Source: Nematostella vectensis (taxonomy: Eukaryota > Cnidaria > Anthozoa > Actiniaria > Edwardsiidae). From it: a stretch of DNA of 64,000 nucleotides. The DNA lies in the NCBI RefSeq assembly GCF_932526225.1, contig NC_064048.1, positions 3,859,597-3,923,596 on the forward strand, given 5' to 3'. Below, in pieces: positions 1 to 11,044 of the stretch. The stretch's first letter is position 1, and each line of letters starts with the position of its first letter. The notes under the pieces are model-generated. The model worked only from the letters and a program-made list of their open reading frames with translations. It made no database searches and was not told the DNA's origin. The position numbers and the translations under genes were made by a program.

Positions 1-1190
1 GGTAATGGATATTATATACATTTATGCTTCTAGTCACCCTGCATAATTAGACCAGCAAGCCAACAGGTAATGGATATTATATACATTTATGCTTCTAGTC
101 ACCCTGCATAATCCGACCAGCAAGCCAACAGGTAATGGATAAATATACATTTATGCTTCTAATCACCCTGCATAATTTGACCAGCAAGCCAACAGGTAAT
201 GGATATATATACATTTATGCTTCTAGTCACCCTGCATAATCCAACCAGCAAGCCAACAGGTAATGGATAAATATACATTTATGCTTCTAGTCACCCTGCA
301 TAATTTGACCAGCAAGCCAACAGGTAATGGATATATATACATTTATGCTTCTAGTCACCCTGCATAATTAGACCAGCAAGCCAACAGGTAATGGATATAT
401 ATACATTTATGCTTCTAGTCACCCTGCATAATCCGACCAGCAAGCCAACAGGTAATGGATATATATACATTTATGCTTCTAGTCACCCTGCATAATTTGA
501 CCAGCAAGCCAACAGGTAATGGATATATATACATTTATGCTTCTAGTCACCCTGCATAATCCGACCAGCAAGCCAACAGGTAATGGATATATATACATTT
601 ATGCTTCTAGTCACCCTGCATAATTAGACCAGCAAGCCAACAGGTAATGGATATATATACATTTATGCTTCTAGTCACCCTGCATAATTAGACCAGCAAG
701 CCAACAGGTAATGGATATATATACATTTATGCTTCTAGTCACCCTGCATAATCCAACCAGCAAGCCAACAGGTAATGGATATATATACATTTATGCTTCT
801 AGTCACCCTGCATAATTTGACCAGCAAGCCAACAGGTAATGGATATATATACATTTATGCTTCTAGTCACCCTGCATAATTAGACCAGCAAGCCAACAGG
901 TAATGGATATATATACATTTATGCTTCTAGCCACCCTGCATAATCCAACCAGCAAGCCAACAGGTAATGGATAAATATACATTTATGCTTCTAGTCACCC
1001 TGCATAATTCGACCAGCAAGCCAACAGGTAATAGATATTTAAACATGCATGCTTCTAGTCACCCTGCATAATTCGATCAAGAAGCCAACAGGTTAGAGCT
1101 AAATATACATGATTGCTTCTATTCACCCTGTGTAGTCCGACCAACAAGCATACAGGTAATAGATAATTTTACATGCTTGCTTCTAGTCAC
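1..1190. repeat. 64-bp minisatellite in a USP47 intron
   Basis: About 18 head-to-tail copies of a 64-bp unit that starts GGTAATGGAT and ends AGCAAGCCAACA. Copies before about 1020 are nearly identical; the last three (1020-1190) are diverged. Two variable positions (ATATATAC versus AAATATAC, and the bases after GCATAAT: TAGA, CCGA, TTGA or CCAA) mark different unit types. It precedes the first visible USP47 exon, so it lies in an intron, and the array runs off the left edge. Confidence 0.95.
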
Positions 1191-1282
1191 CTAGTAATAC
1201 ACCTTCTTTGTCCCTTCTTTGTCATTGTCGTTTGTAGTGGTGTGGTTGTGGTTACTGTTTTTGTAATGATGCTGTGTTGTAG

Positions 1283-4200
1283 ATGTTTATGCCAAATATT
1301 CATCTACAGATACTCAGACATCAAGGTACATATTTGAAGAACCGAAGGAATCACCTACTTCTAAACATAAAGGTATAAACAGCTTTTGATATGTGTATTG
1401 GTATTGTATTTTTCGTTATTTTTTTAAGATGAGAATTCAGCCAAACTTCTTATATGCTCTGAACCATTCCCAAGGCGAGCAATTAAAAATTTGAAAGGAT
1501 TTTTTGTTGTGCTTGATTTTTTTAAGACCTTCATATGCGTTTGTATTATTATTTATGTTATTTTATACCTTGGCCATATATACAAATCTACTCTGACTCA
1601 ACCTTTCTTATGGTACCCTGCAGGCCCATAGCCATGATTTTGAGGAGGAGGTGGGGTTTGTTTACCCATTTAGCATTCCATTTTCTCTTAGGTATTTCAT
1701 CCCAGCTGGCATTGGTACTTAAAATTCCTTCTTTAGAATTGGACCTTTAAGCCTGCCCTGTTAGCAGAGCTTTCTTCATGTTAGCTTCCAACGCGAAATA
1801 ATAGAGTTGCGACACGAATAAGTGAACTGATAGAAACAAACAGGAAGAAAGCTTTGAAACTGTCCTTTCTGTAAACATTGATGTGGATTGCTCTTTCAGA
1901 GGTAGAATTGTTGATAGACAAGCGTGAGACGCTGGCCGGTCTTAAGAAGAAGCTTGAGCCACTTGTCGAATGCCCCTCTGAACTCTTCAGGATCTACAGG
2001 GTGTATTGCAATAACCAGGAAATCGAGAACACCAGACTCCAGGATACCCTTTCAGCATTTATGGATGACACTAAGGTACAAGTGGTTTCTACTTTGGTTA
2101 AGAGACTTTTAATAATATCAGATTACTTCCCTATTCATTGTTTTTAAAGCGCCCTTGTCAGCCACACCTTTGTTATTGTTTTCATTTAATATTGGAGGCA
2201 CATAATGTGTTAACTTCTCGAAATAACCTATCTAAAAACATCCCAAAGTCAATCGAAAATAACACATTTCCCCAAATCCACCAATGGAAATGGATGCTTT
2301 TTCACACTTTGTACTTTGCTAGGATGACAAAATGGGGACTGACAGAGGCTGTCACAATAAGCCATATAATCATACAACTACCTGCCAAAAGTACTGAGGA
2401 TGAAAAGTGAAATATGTCCATAACAATATGCTATATTTGAGTGGATTGCGGTCACTTGACACTCTGTAGACCTTTTACAATTTGCCAACAAGACCTCAAG
2501 TAATGCTGAGTAAACATGAGGTCGTAACGCAACAGCTAGATCACAATTTACATGTTATACTTTTTAATTTTTCAGGTTCTAGTGAAATATGGGCGAGCCT
2601 TGAGGAAAGGGGAATGCCAGATAAAAGTGTTTATGTTAAGTTGCGAGGACCCTGAGGTAAAGTAAATCAGCCAGTTTGTAAAAGCATGGAATTGCTGTTA
2701 CACACAATGTTCAAACTGATGCAATGGGTGCATTATGTTTGCTTTATGGTTCTTAATGGTTTCTATGTTTATCCAAGACATAACAACATAACAATGACAT
2801 AGAGCAGGCATAACAACATATTAGGAAAAAACATGTTGTGAATATGTTGTTATGTCACCAGCATCACGCTTAACTACAGCACAGTGAATGCTCCACTAAT
2901 GGACAGTCTCTCTTTTTATCTACTGAAGGAGCCATTTAGATACGTGTTTGATTGGATTGTGCACAAAGGGATGAGTGTCCGTGAATGCAAGGAGCTACTG
3001 CATCCGGAATTACAGCAGAGATATGGCTTTAACTGCCCTGTTGATCAGTAAGTTATACACAGTTGATGGAATGGCCTTACTATTTCACTTATCTCAAATA
3101 AGGGGTTTGTAATAAACAGACCCATAGGGAGCGAGCGATTCATCACCTTTGGCTGATATCTTCCCTTCAAAGAAACTCCTTGCTACTCACCTGATAGCTT
3201 GTACCCAAACGTACCTCTCCTCTGACTAGATTGCGTCTGCCTCCCCTTCTCCGAATATCTGATGGATTGTCCCTAACCTTACTTCCTTATTTGTCTAGTT
3301 TGCTTGCCTCCCTTCCCCTCTCCCCAATTTCTGATGGACTATCTCAAACCTGCATTCTCTTTTTTATCTAGTTTGCGTCTGCGCAAGAAAACGTGGAAAA
3401 ACCCTAGCACTATCTTCCTTGACACCCAGGTGTTTGACGAAGACATTGCTATCTATGCAAACTTTGAAGTGTTTGTCGAGAAGCTACCGGGTAAGAATGG
3501 AGAAGGGTCCCTTGACTACTGCCCTAGGAAAACAAAATATCACACAGGGTTTTTCTTTTTTAACTTGCCAAGTTTCTTATTGTGTTGAATTCTTACTAGC
3601 TAAATGATCACTTAGTAACATGTACAGCACAGTGTATTCAGTTTTGTTCTTGGTTCTGTTCACTCTTGGGAGATTTAAACCAGTTTATATAAACCACCTT
3701 TGATCTGGTTTAAGTGCTGGTGTGATTGCAGTATAAGACACACTAGGCGATTTTGTTCACTCGTACAAATGAATTTCAGTTGTTGGCTGGAAATCTCCAG
3801 GTCAGTCTGCTGCCACAGAAGTAAATTCGCTGATATCTAGACGTCTAATTTTTCCAATGTGATTGCAAAATCTTCTAGTTAGTGGTAGGCTTTAGAAAAG
3901 TCAATGGAGCAATATTGTGGCTGAACATTTTTCTAAAGAGCCCCAAACTAGTCAAAATTACATTGATTGAATATTAAAGTGTTTGTTGAGGAGCTAGAGC
4001 CAATACATAACCACACTGTTTGATTGACAGGTCCTGAGCCTATGTCGACAACACTGCAGAGATCTGTGTACGTCTGTCACTGGCAACCATCCATTCTCAA
4101 GCTTGGTCCACTACATGAGCTAGTGTTGAGTGACAGCTCAGTAAGCGAGCTCAAGACGGAGGTGAGTGGGTGAGAAAGCCATTAAACAATACATTATGTC

Positions 4201-6349
4201 CAGTACTAATATACCATGAATACTCTATTACGCCGCACTCCCATAACCAACTATCATATATGCAATATTCCTTATTGGTGCAATATTATATGTCACTTAA
4301 ATTTCGTGATTTTCTGTATTTTTCTTGATAGATTTGTAAACTCAGCAACATTCCTGTGGACTGTATAGACTTTGCAAAGGTAAAGTATGTTTCGTCTTTT
4401 GACATAAATGCTTATAAAGTGTTTCCCAGAATCAGTACTGCAAAACAAAGCAAAAACTTTAAAGTAACTTTAAAAAAACATTAGAAAATTTTAAGTAATT
4501 TTTAGAGACTTCTAGAAACATATATGTTTTTAATTGTCATTAGTTTATCTTCTGTTCATTTTCTTACTGTAACATCACATTCTTTGCAGAACTACGTTCT
4601 TAAAGCCCTGCAGCTCCCAGCATAGGATTTTAGAAACACTTTCCACTCAGTACTCAGTTTTAACATTGCAGGAAATACTCAGTACTGTGTTCTCAGAAAC
4701 ATTGATTCGGTACTGAGTTCTGAGAAACACCCAAAGCTTTTCAGTGCCGTGTTCTAAGAAATGCTGCTTACCTTTCAGGGCCGTGGACCCTATCCTTGCT
4801 GCATTCCAGTCCTAGAAGTCCAAGAAGGCTTGGAATGGAACCCGGATGTAGAAAGTCTAGGAAATACACCGCTGTACATATGTGATGATGGAGCAGTCAT
4901 TTTTTACCGGTAAGTCTTTGGCTCAATCCCCACAGGCATTGTGTTGACCAGAGTATGGATTCAAGAGTCTGACTTTCAGCAACATAAGAATCATATCTTC
5001 TTGTTAGGACATTACATACCATATTTGGGTGTTTGCCAATCTCTAGATATTCTATGAATGCTTGCCATAGATTTCCAATGGCTATTTAACCTTCTGGTTT
5101 TATCATCATTAAAAATCCTTGAAGCATTTTCATTTGCCATCACTGAAATCCTTTCCACTAATAACATCACGCCTCCACAAGGTTTTGTCTGACCAATCAA
5201 AAAGTAGCAAAATATGGCATTTTGATGAGAGTTTGAAAAATATTTAATATTGCAGTAATTTCCAAATAATGTGATATGCTTGCAGTTGAAGTTGAAATTG
5301 ACAATGATTTTTCCCCTTTCTCTTTACTTTAAAGCCGCATTGTCACCAGTTCACTTCCGGAGGTCCGATGGAAACCTAAAATAGACACACTATTTCAATA
5401 TTTTTTTCAAATATTTTTCGCGTTTTCCGTTAAAAATAATCGGAGATTGTTAACAGCATTAAATTTTATGTTGATTTGAAAGAAATGTGTTGAAATAATT
5501 GTTGTTTTTCAGAGATAAGACTGAGTCAGTTATGGAATTATCTGAAGAAAAGAAAAAAGAATTATCAAAGAAAGACTCAACAAAGTATGTTTCAGAAAAA
5601 TGATACCTTTTACCAGTCATTCTCATGTCTTGTGGCACACAGGGCCTCCAGAATGCATCCTTACCCCACCCTATCACTTGCACCTTTTCCAAAGTCTCCC
5701 ATCACACCTCACCTCATTCTTTCGCCAGCATGCTGTCAAGGCGAGCTTTGAATGTTGTTAGGTAAAAGAAAAGTGGGATTTGATGAGTGGTAATTTTCTG
5801 TTGTGGCGAGACATGGAAAACACATTTTGAGCTATTTTGGGATTTAGCGTGACAATGTTTGAGTGGCGGCGTCGCCATATGATTGGTCGAAGTAACATGT
5901 CAATTTAAAGTGCTGTCAAACGTCGGAATGTTTGTAGGACGCATTCTCAGGTATCAAATTCTTTTGACAATGAACTAAACTAGAGTTTTAAAGTCAAAAG
6001 TTTGTGACACCAAATTAGGGAAATATAACAGTTTTTCCACTGGGCGTATATGAATGAATGGGAAGTACTCTGCCTTGTTTTCAGAACTTAGAAAAGAGAG
6101 ATCTTATTTTTTTATATTCCCACAAATATCTGCAAAGGAAAATTCTATTCTTCTTCTTATTATTATTATTGTCAATCACCTTTAAAATTTAACCACAAAA
6201 TAGTGCGGTGAAAATAGGAAAAGACATTCTTACAAGTATATTGTTCACTCCCTTTTAGATCCAGCACAACACCAATGAAACCTAGTTACTCATACAAGGA
6301 AAGGGCACTCAAGATATACACGGATGGAACAAAACCCAAGTCATTATGA
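1283..6349 (+). CDS. USP47: Ubiquitin carboxyl-terminal hydrolase 47, C-terminal ten exons (5' part outside window)
   Basis: USP47 is a cysteine deubiquitinase acting in the cytosol and nucleus, for example on base-excision repair and Wnt components. The exons I place are 1283-1372, 1900-2075, 2576-2656, 2929-3047, 3372-3490, 4031-4161, 4332-4379, 4779-4909, 5513-5584 and 6259-6349. Every junction is GT-AG and the phases fit throughout, giving 352 residues to a TGA at 6347-6349. Stretches such as [48 protein letters not shown] and [13 protein letters not shown] match my recollection of the vertebrate USP47 C-terminus, which consists of ubiquitin-like modules. The catalytic Cys/His domain (family length about 1375 residues) lies left of the window. 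The 1283-1372 exon is the least certain: it is a low-complexity linker accepted because phase and splice sites fit. Confidence 0.93.
3226..3371 (+). repeat. Threefold tandem copy of the 3' splice-site region of USP47 exon 5
   Basis: A segment of about 70 bp ending in CTAG followed by TTGCGTCTGC-like sequence occurs three times, with CTAG at 3226, 3295 and 3368. Only the last is followed by the conserved coding sequence (exon from 3372). The two upstream copies carry an acceptor and the first 10-14 exon-like bases, then run into ordinary intron sequence. Confidence 0.85.
3545..3735 (+). repeat. Dispersed repeat, copy 1 (second copy inverted at 40150-40366)
   Basis: About 190 bp in USP47 intron 5 matches 40150-40366 on the opposite strand with only scattered differences. 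Shared blocks include GAATTCTTACTAGCTAAATG and CACTCTTGGGAGAT. The segment contains self-complementary GGTTTAAA/TTTAAACC motifs, so a small non-autonomous DNA transposon is likely. Ends are not resolved. Confidence 0.8.
5333..5455 (+). mobile_element. Truncated TTAA-flanked MITE (family A)
   Basis: Follows TTAA at 5329-5332 and begins AGCCGCATTGTCACCAGTTC, matching the terminal repeat of the complete copies at 43964, 45157 and 47142. Its body (TTTTTCGCGTTTTCCGTTAA and so on) also matches, but it breaks off after GAGATTGTTA and has no right terminal repeat. It lies in USP47 intron 8. Confidence 0.85.
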
Positions 6350-6440
6350 CAACATTATCTCTCAAAATATAAGCAAATGGAAGAAAATCCGAGCCGAATG
6401 ACAACACTTCCTCTCAAAATATACATGGATGGAACAAAAC
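6308..6440 (+). repeat. 52-bp triplication of the USP47 stop-codon region
   Basis: The last ~40 coding bases plus stop (CTCAAGATATACACGGATGG onward) are followed by two diverged tandem copies beginning at 6361 and 6413. The duplicated sequence forms the first part of the 3' UTR. Confidence 0.85.
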
Positions 6441-7023
6441 CACTAAAGGCTGGAGAAACTATTTTCTATCAAATACGTCCCAGTATTATTTATTCACCTC
6501 TGTGAAGGCAGCTTTACCCGTGAATATTTGATGATAGTATTTTGTGTACATGCACTCAATGTGGCCAAACCTCTATATCTGACTCTATGCAATAGGTATT
6601 TGGTTTAGGCCCAATTTACTTCACCAGGGTCCCACAAATCAGTAAGTAAATACTCTAACGATTTAGAATATCACAGGTTCCGCATGCATCCCTTTAGGCT
6701 CTTTAAGCCATTAACCTTTTTTTTTAGTTTGAATTTGGTTCCCAATATACAACACGAGCTATGACACATGAATTCTTTGGTGCAATGATAGGAACTATCC
6801 TTTTCGTTTCAGTATCAGGAACTCAAAGATTTCTTGGTTTAATTTTTTTCGCCTCCTGTCCCACTTTATAACGTTTTGCTCAATACAAGTGATTATCTAG
6901 CATTTTAGTGTATTATACTATTTTTATAGCATTTGTACATTATCTTTATTTGCATTTCATATTAGGGAAACTGCCAATTTGCTGTAAAATATTCTTAAAA
7001 TAGGACGTAATGATTTGAACGTC

Positions 7024-7029
7024 AATAAA
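7024..7029 (+). terminator. Candidate USP47 polyadenylation signal AATAAA
   Basis: Canonical AATAAA about 675 bases after the USP47 stop, followed within 30 bases by GT-rich sequence (GTGTTGTGG). Plausible, but not the only AATAAA-like hexamer in the region. Confidence 0.5.
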
Positions 7030-7424
7030 ATATTGTGCTATCACTGAAGTGTTGTGGTCAATCCTAGCTTATGCACCTAGTATTTCAATTAAGGTTGCAC
7101 CCGTAAATCAATGCATCGTAACCCTCAGTGATAAATGTAACATATAAATGGTACATAAACAAGTGTGTTTGTTTTTATTTGTGCTTCTTTTATTACTTAT
7201 TTGATGCCCGTGAAGCACTGCGGGTTATGACACACTGATTCTCCGAGTGTAACCTTATTTAAAAGAGGTGCATACATAGCTAGTAACAATCACCACTCGT
7301 ACGATAACACCCCTCCCCCTCAAGTTATTTTTGGGTCACACACTCGCATAGCTGCCAGCATTTGGAAACCATTTAGTACCATTCTTTTTGTAGTAAATCT
7401 CATAAAAATAGTCCCTGCAGGCCT

Positions 7425-7725
7425 GTAGCCAGGATTTTGAGCGGGTTGGTTAGTTTTTTCCATTTGAGCGGACCAAATTTCCGGTATACCCCTCTCCTTG
7501 CCTTATTGCATCAGGCAATCAATACTTCAAATAAATTCAATCTTGTATTTAAAATGTTATTAAAAGAGTGCTTTTAAACATATAGAGATAATAATAAAGA
7601 CTATCATTATAAAAAGATGTTTTTAAAGTCATAAGCCAAACATATATTTTTTTGTTTACTGAGCGGGCCTTCAAGTCGGGTGGGGGGGGGGGGGTTTGTC
7701 CCCCCTGGCTACGTGCCTGCCCAGC
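7425..7725. mobile_element. MITE-like repeat with GTAGCCAGG-type ends (family G)
   Basis: Begins GGCCTGTAGCCAGGATTTTG and ends in a long G run followed by CCTGGCTACGTGCCTG, so the ends are inverted. The inner block GGACCAAATTTCCGGTATAC recurs inverted in the element at 16866-17230. No autonomous coding sequence is present. Confidence 0.7.
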
Positions 7726-8224
7726 AAAGTACTACGTCCATCCTTTCTATGGTTTACGGGGTTCAGGGTACATATAGGTTAAACTTTTACCACACCACTC
7801 ACCACTGGCAAGAGGGTAGAAAAGAAATGGGGGGGGGGAGCATTAAGCATCACATTTTGACAAAAGCAATTATATTTTTTATTGATTGTTTGTGTTACTA
7901 GCTGTCAGTTGCATGGTGTTGTTTTTCCACCATTGGCTGGTCTTCACTCAATTTGACACAAAATATAAAACTCAGTAATTGGTGCACATTTAAAAAGTGA
8001 TATTTACAGAAAACTTTGTGTCACCAGGTAACAGCAAATGGGAATTATATGTAGTACATGCCAGCTTTGTGGATTTTGGTGAAAAAAAGCCTGCATACTA
8101 AAAATATGAGTAGGAGATATAGAAAAAAGATCTGGAAAAGACCAGACAACAGCGGCCTATTGCTGGCAGCCGGCCACTATTTTGAACCCTGGCACAGCTT
8201 TTTAAACCCTGTGGGAGCCTTTAA

Positions 8225-10721
8225 TTATAAAATGCCAGAAGGGAATTCCTGACTGAATACATCAACATGGTGCTTCCTGAACTGTGCTAGCTTGTGTTCC
8301 TTGGTGCGTAGATTCAAGCTCAAGTCGTCAATGACAAGATTCATAAGATGACGTACTCCTTCTTGAGTAGCTACTCTACCTTCATGCTTGTACTCCAAAG
8401 GGGTTATCCTCTGACATGATGAGCGAGAAATTATGGGCTCAGATTCCCCTTGTTGAATGGACTGGACTTGCCGTTTTACTTCATTACTGAGTTCAAGCGG
8501 GACAGTGCAGATTTGATTATGATCAGTGATCAGAAGCCGGATCAGATTGCTAGTTGCTTGCTGTAAAATAAAATTATGACACTATGAGATCAATTTAAAG
8601 CACATATATTTGTGATAGATTATAAACACAGATTGTAACACATTGTGACAGATTGTAAACACTTTTCCTAAATAAAGAGATTTCCAGGCTAAAATAGTGT
8701 GTAGCCCATGAAAACTAGTGTAATTTAACCTTGATAAACCCTGCTGAAATAAATTGTATCCCTTCACTATTTTTAATTTCTAAACTTAACTGTCCAAATG
8801 GAAACATTTAATGAGGTACACCCAAAACATTTACTGAGGTAAAGTGTTACAAGGACACTATGTAAACAAGGTTTCTAGGTCCCATTTGGTGTTCTTATTA
8901 ACGGGGTTCTTATATTTGTGATAAAAATGTTATATTACCTGCTCTGATAGTTTACCAGGCAATATGCCGCTGATGAAATTCCTACAGATAAACCTCATGC
9001 GTGTCCGCTTGGATCTCCCAGGTCGACAGGTTAACGTCTTTTCCATGAAGTTAAGTAATCTCTTTAGATGCTCTCTTTGATCAGATGGAACCAGCACCAT
9101 CAATAGCTGTAGCGCTTTAGCAGCAACACTTCTGTTACATTCCAGTAAACCAATAATACCAGAAACTAGCTCCATGAAGCCACCGGGGATCAGGGTATCG
9201 CTGAGGGAGCCATAGAATTCCGCAAGTGCATTTGAAATTTCTGCTTCAGTCAGGTTTGTAATATTCTGAAACCCACAATCCCCCCGTGGAAGAGGGAACT
9301 GACTTTGTGCACTAAAGCAATCCAGGGCAGCTTTTTGCCAGATAATGTCCTGTCCTCTACGACCACCAGTCTTGTCGCTGTTTGTTAATGAATCCTTAAG
9401 TTCATTATATGAGTAATTGTAAACTGTAGCTGAGAGAGAGGTTTTCATTGACGCTGGCTGTAGAATTGGTTCAAGAAAGGAAATGTCTAGAAGTTTAAGA
9501 AGGTTTGAAAGAGTAACCTCAAACCAGACCTCCTTGAAGCTAGCTCCAGACACATCAATCTTGGTGGTGGTAGGTGTTTCTTGGTGCCTAATGGACAAAG
9601 AAAGCAAAATGTTTTTAAAAGCAATATTTGAAAAAAAAAACTCTCTTTGTTTTTTTTTTTTGTTATGTCTAATTAATAGTGAGTGTTGAACTAGAAAAAT
9701 GTGTATATCTGGTATCATCTTTCTAAAGCAAAACAGGCCAAAAGATGTTATAGCTGAATACAATGTTGCCCGATCTTCGCAAATCCAAAATCCTTGTTTT
9801 GTTCGGGAATTGCTTGTAGTTAATCAACTATCTCAACCAACTGATGGCTTTCATGTTTTCAATATCGAGTCAAAAGCAATTTGACTGCAAACAGCATATT
9901 ATGGACTTGTGCAATTCCCAGACGGGAAACAACAAATTTGGTTAAAATTAACTGCAATGCAATTTACTTCAATAATAGCCCTCTTTAGAGTTCTTCCTCA
10001 TATTTAGCCAAAACCCCTAAACTTCTCCAGCCACAAGTGTGTCTCAATCTTACGTTTCTAACTCTTCTGTATCTTGTTGCTTGCTCCTCTTTGGTGTCCT
10101 TTGCCATGGGCTCAAGAAGCCGAGATTATCCTTGCCTCCGAAACTAAGCCTTCTCTTCCTTTTATCGTCGAGCTCTGCTTGCTGTTCGTCATTTTCTTTT
10201 TCTGCATCGTCTTTCACAGCAGAAGCGACCATTTTATCTCGAGATCTAAAACCATGGTAAGATTTCCTTCGAACAGACTTAGAATGCAATCCCCATCCAT
10301 CGAAACTACGACGCTTCTTTTTTCTGTCCGACTTCTCGACGCTTAGAACTGAAGATATTGTGTCGCTGTTGGAACTCGACGAGGAATTTACAAATCGATA
10401 GAGCCTTCCATTTTCAAACGGTTCTCGCTTCAGATCTTCACATACACATTCGATAACTCGATTCTCCAGGAGAAACTGGCACAGAGATTTTACATGGACT
10501 CTTGATGGATCGCTAGTAAGTTCCGGGTGATCGAATAAGATGTTCTGAAGCTCTTCCATAACATCGCAACCTCGAAAACATTCCTCGTAAATTTGGAGTT
10601 TCCATCTTCGTCTTCGGGGTTCTAAACGAATCTTCAAATGATCCACTAAAGTATTCCAGATTTTTGTTGCTTTAAACGGCTCGGAGCACGCACTGTTTCT
10701 CTGAGCAGATTCCATTGGCAT
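8225..10721 (-). CDS. DEPDC7: DEP domain-containing protein 7-like, complete, 3 exons
   Basis: Exons 10721-10054, 9587-8939 and 8560-8225 join in frame (668+649+336 bp) to give 550 residues ending at TAA 8227-8225; human DEPDC7 is 511. Residues ~19-112 form the DEP domain (ATKIWNTLVDHLKIRLEPRR, then a CFRG turn and ENGRLYRF). Residues ~113-222 are a Ser/Lys/Arg-rich insert with a probable nuclear-localisation-like run. The C-terminal half (FKEVWFEVTLSNLLKLLD, ALQLLMVLVPSDQREHLKRL, FRKHHVDVF) matches the conserved DEPDC7 C-terminal region. In vertebrates DEPDC7 is linked to CARMA-dependent NF-kB signalling; that role is not shown by this sequence. DEPDC4 is the nearest alternative. The first ATG (10721) gives MPMES; the ATG two codons later is equally possible. 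Confidence 0.9.
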
Positions 10722-11044
10722 ATTGTACGACTTAAGAACATCTAAATTTGAGTGATGACATTCAGTATCAGAAGATCAACAAATGTTTGAAGCAACCGCC
10801 ATTTTCCGTTTTGGCTCATTGGAGTAGGGACTGGGTATGAGTAGTGCCAGTTAAATTCGAAGCGTTCACCACAGCTAGCCCAAGAAGCGCGCAAAAGTTG
10901 GGGGCTGTTCAAATAATAGCCAACGCAATAAAAGGAGGGGAAAAATTATTTGAATATTTAAAAAGAGCTTTGACTTGCGTCATTTTTGGCCCGAAACCAT
11001 TTACATCACTGAATTACTTGAAAGAATTTTCTCTATAGCATACT
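10722..11044. promoter_or_regulatory. DEPDC7 upstream region with a CCAAT box
   Basis: ATTGG at 10818-10822 reads CCAAT on the DEPDC7 strand, about 100 bases before its start codon. The GC-rich retroelement block begins at about 11045. No gene is visible between. Confidence 0.45.

Larger units (their letters stand above)
6350..8224. other. Convergent intergenic stretch between USP47 and DEPDC7
   Basis: Contains the USP47 3' UTR, a probable poly(A) signal, one MITE-like repeat (7425-7725) and a likely DEPDC7 3' UTR; TTTATT at 7878-7883 reads AATAAA on the minus strand and may be its poly(A) signal. I see no other coding sequence. Confidence 0.6.

Noticed and set aside
1-1190. CRISPR-like array
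   Set aside because: The whole 64-bp unit repeats with no unique spacers, and the context is an animal intron.
9483-9884. Plus-strand frames over DEPDC7
   Set aside because: They lie opposite a well-supported DEPDC7 exon and its intron and have no domains.
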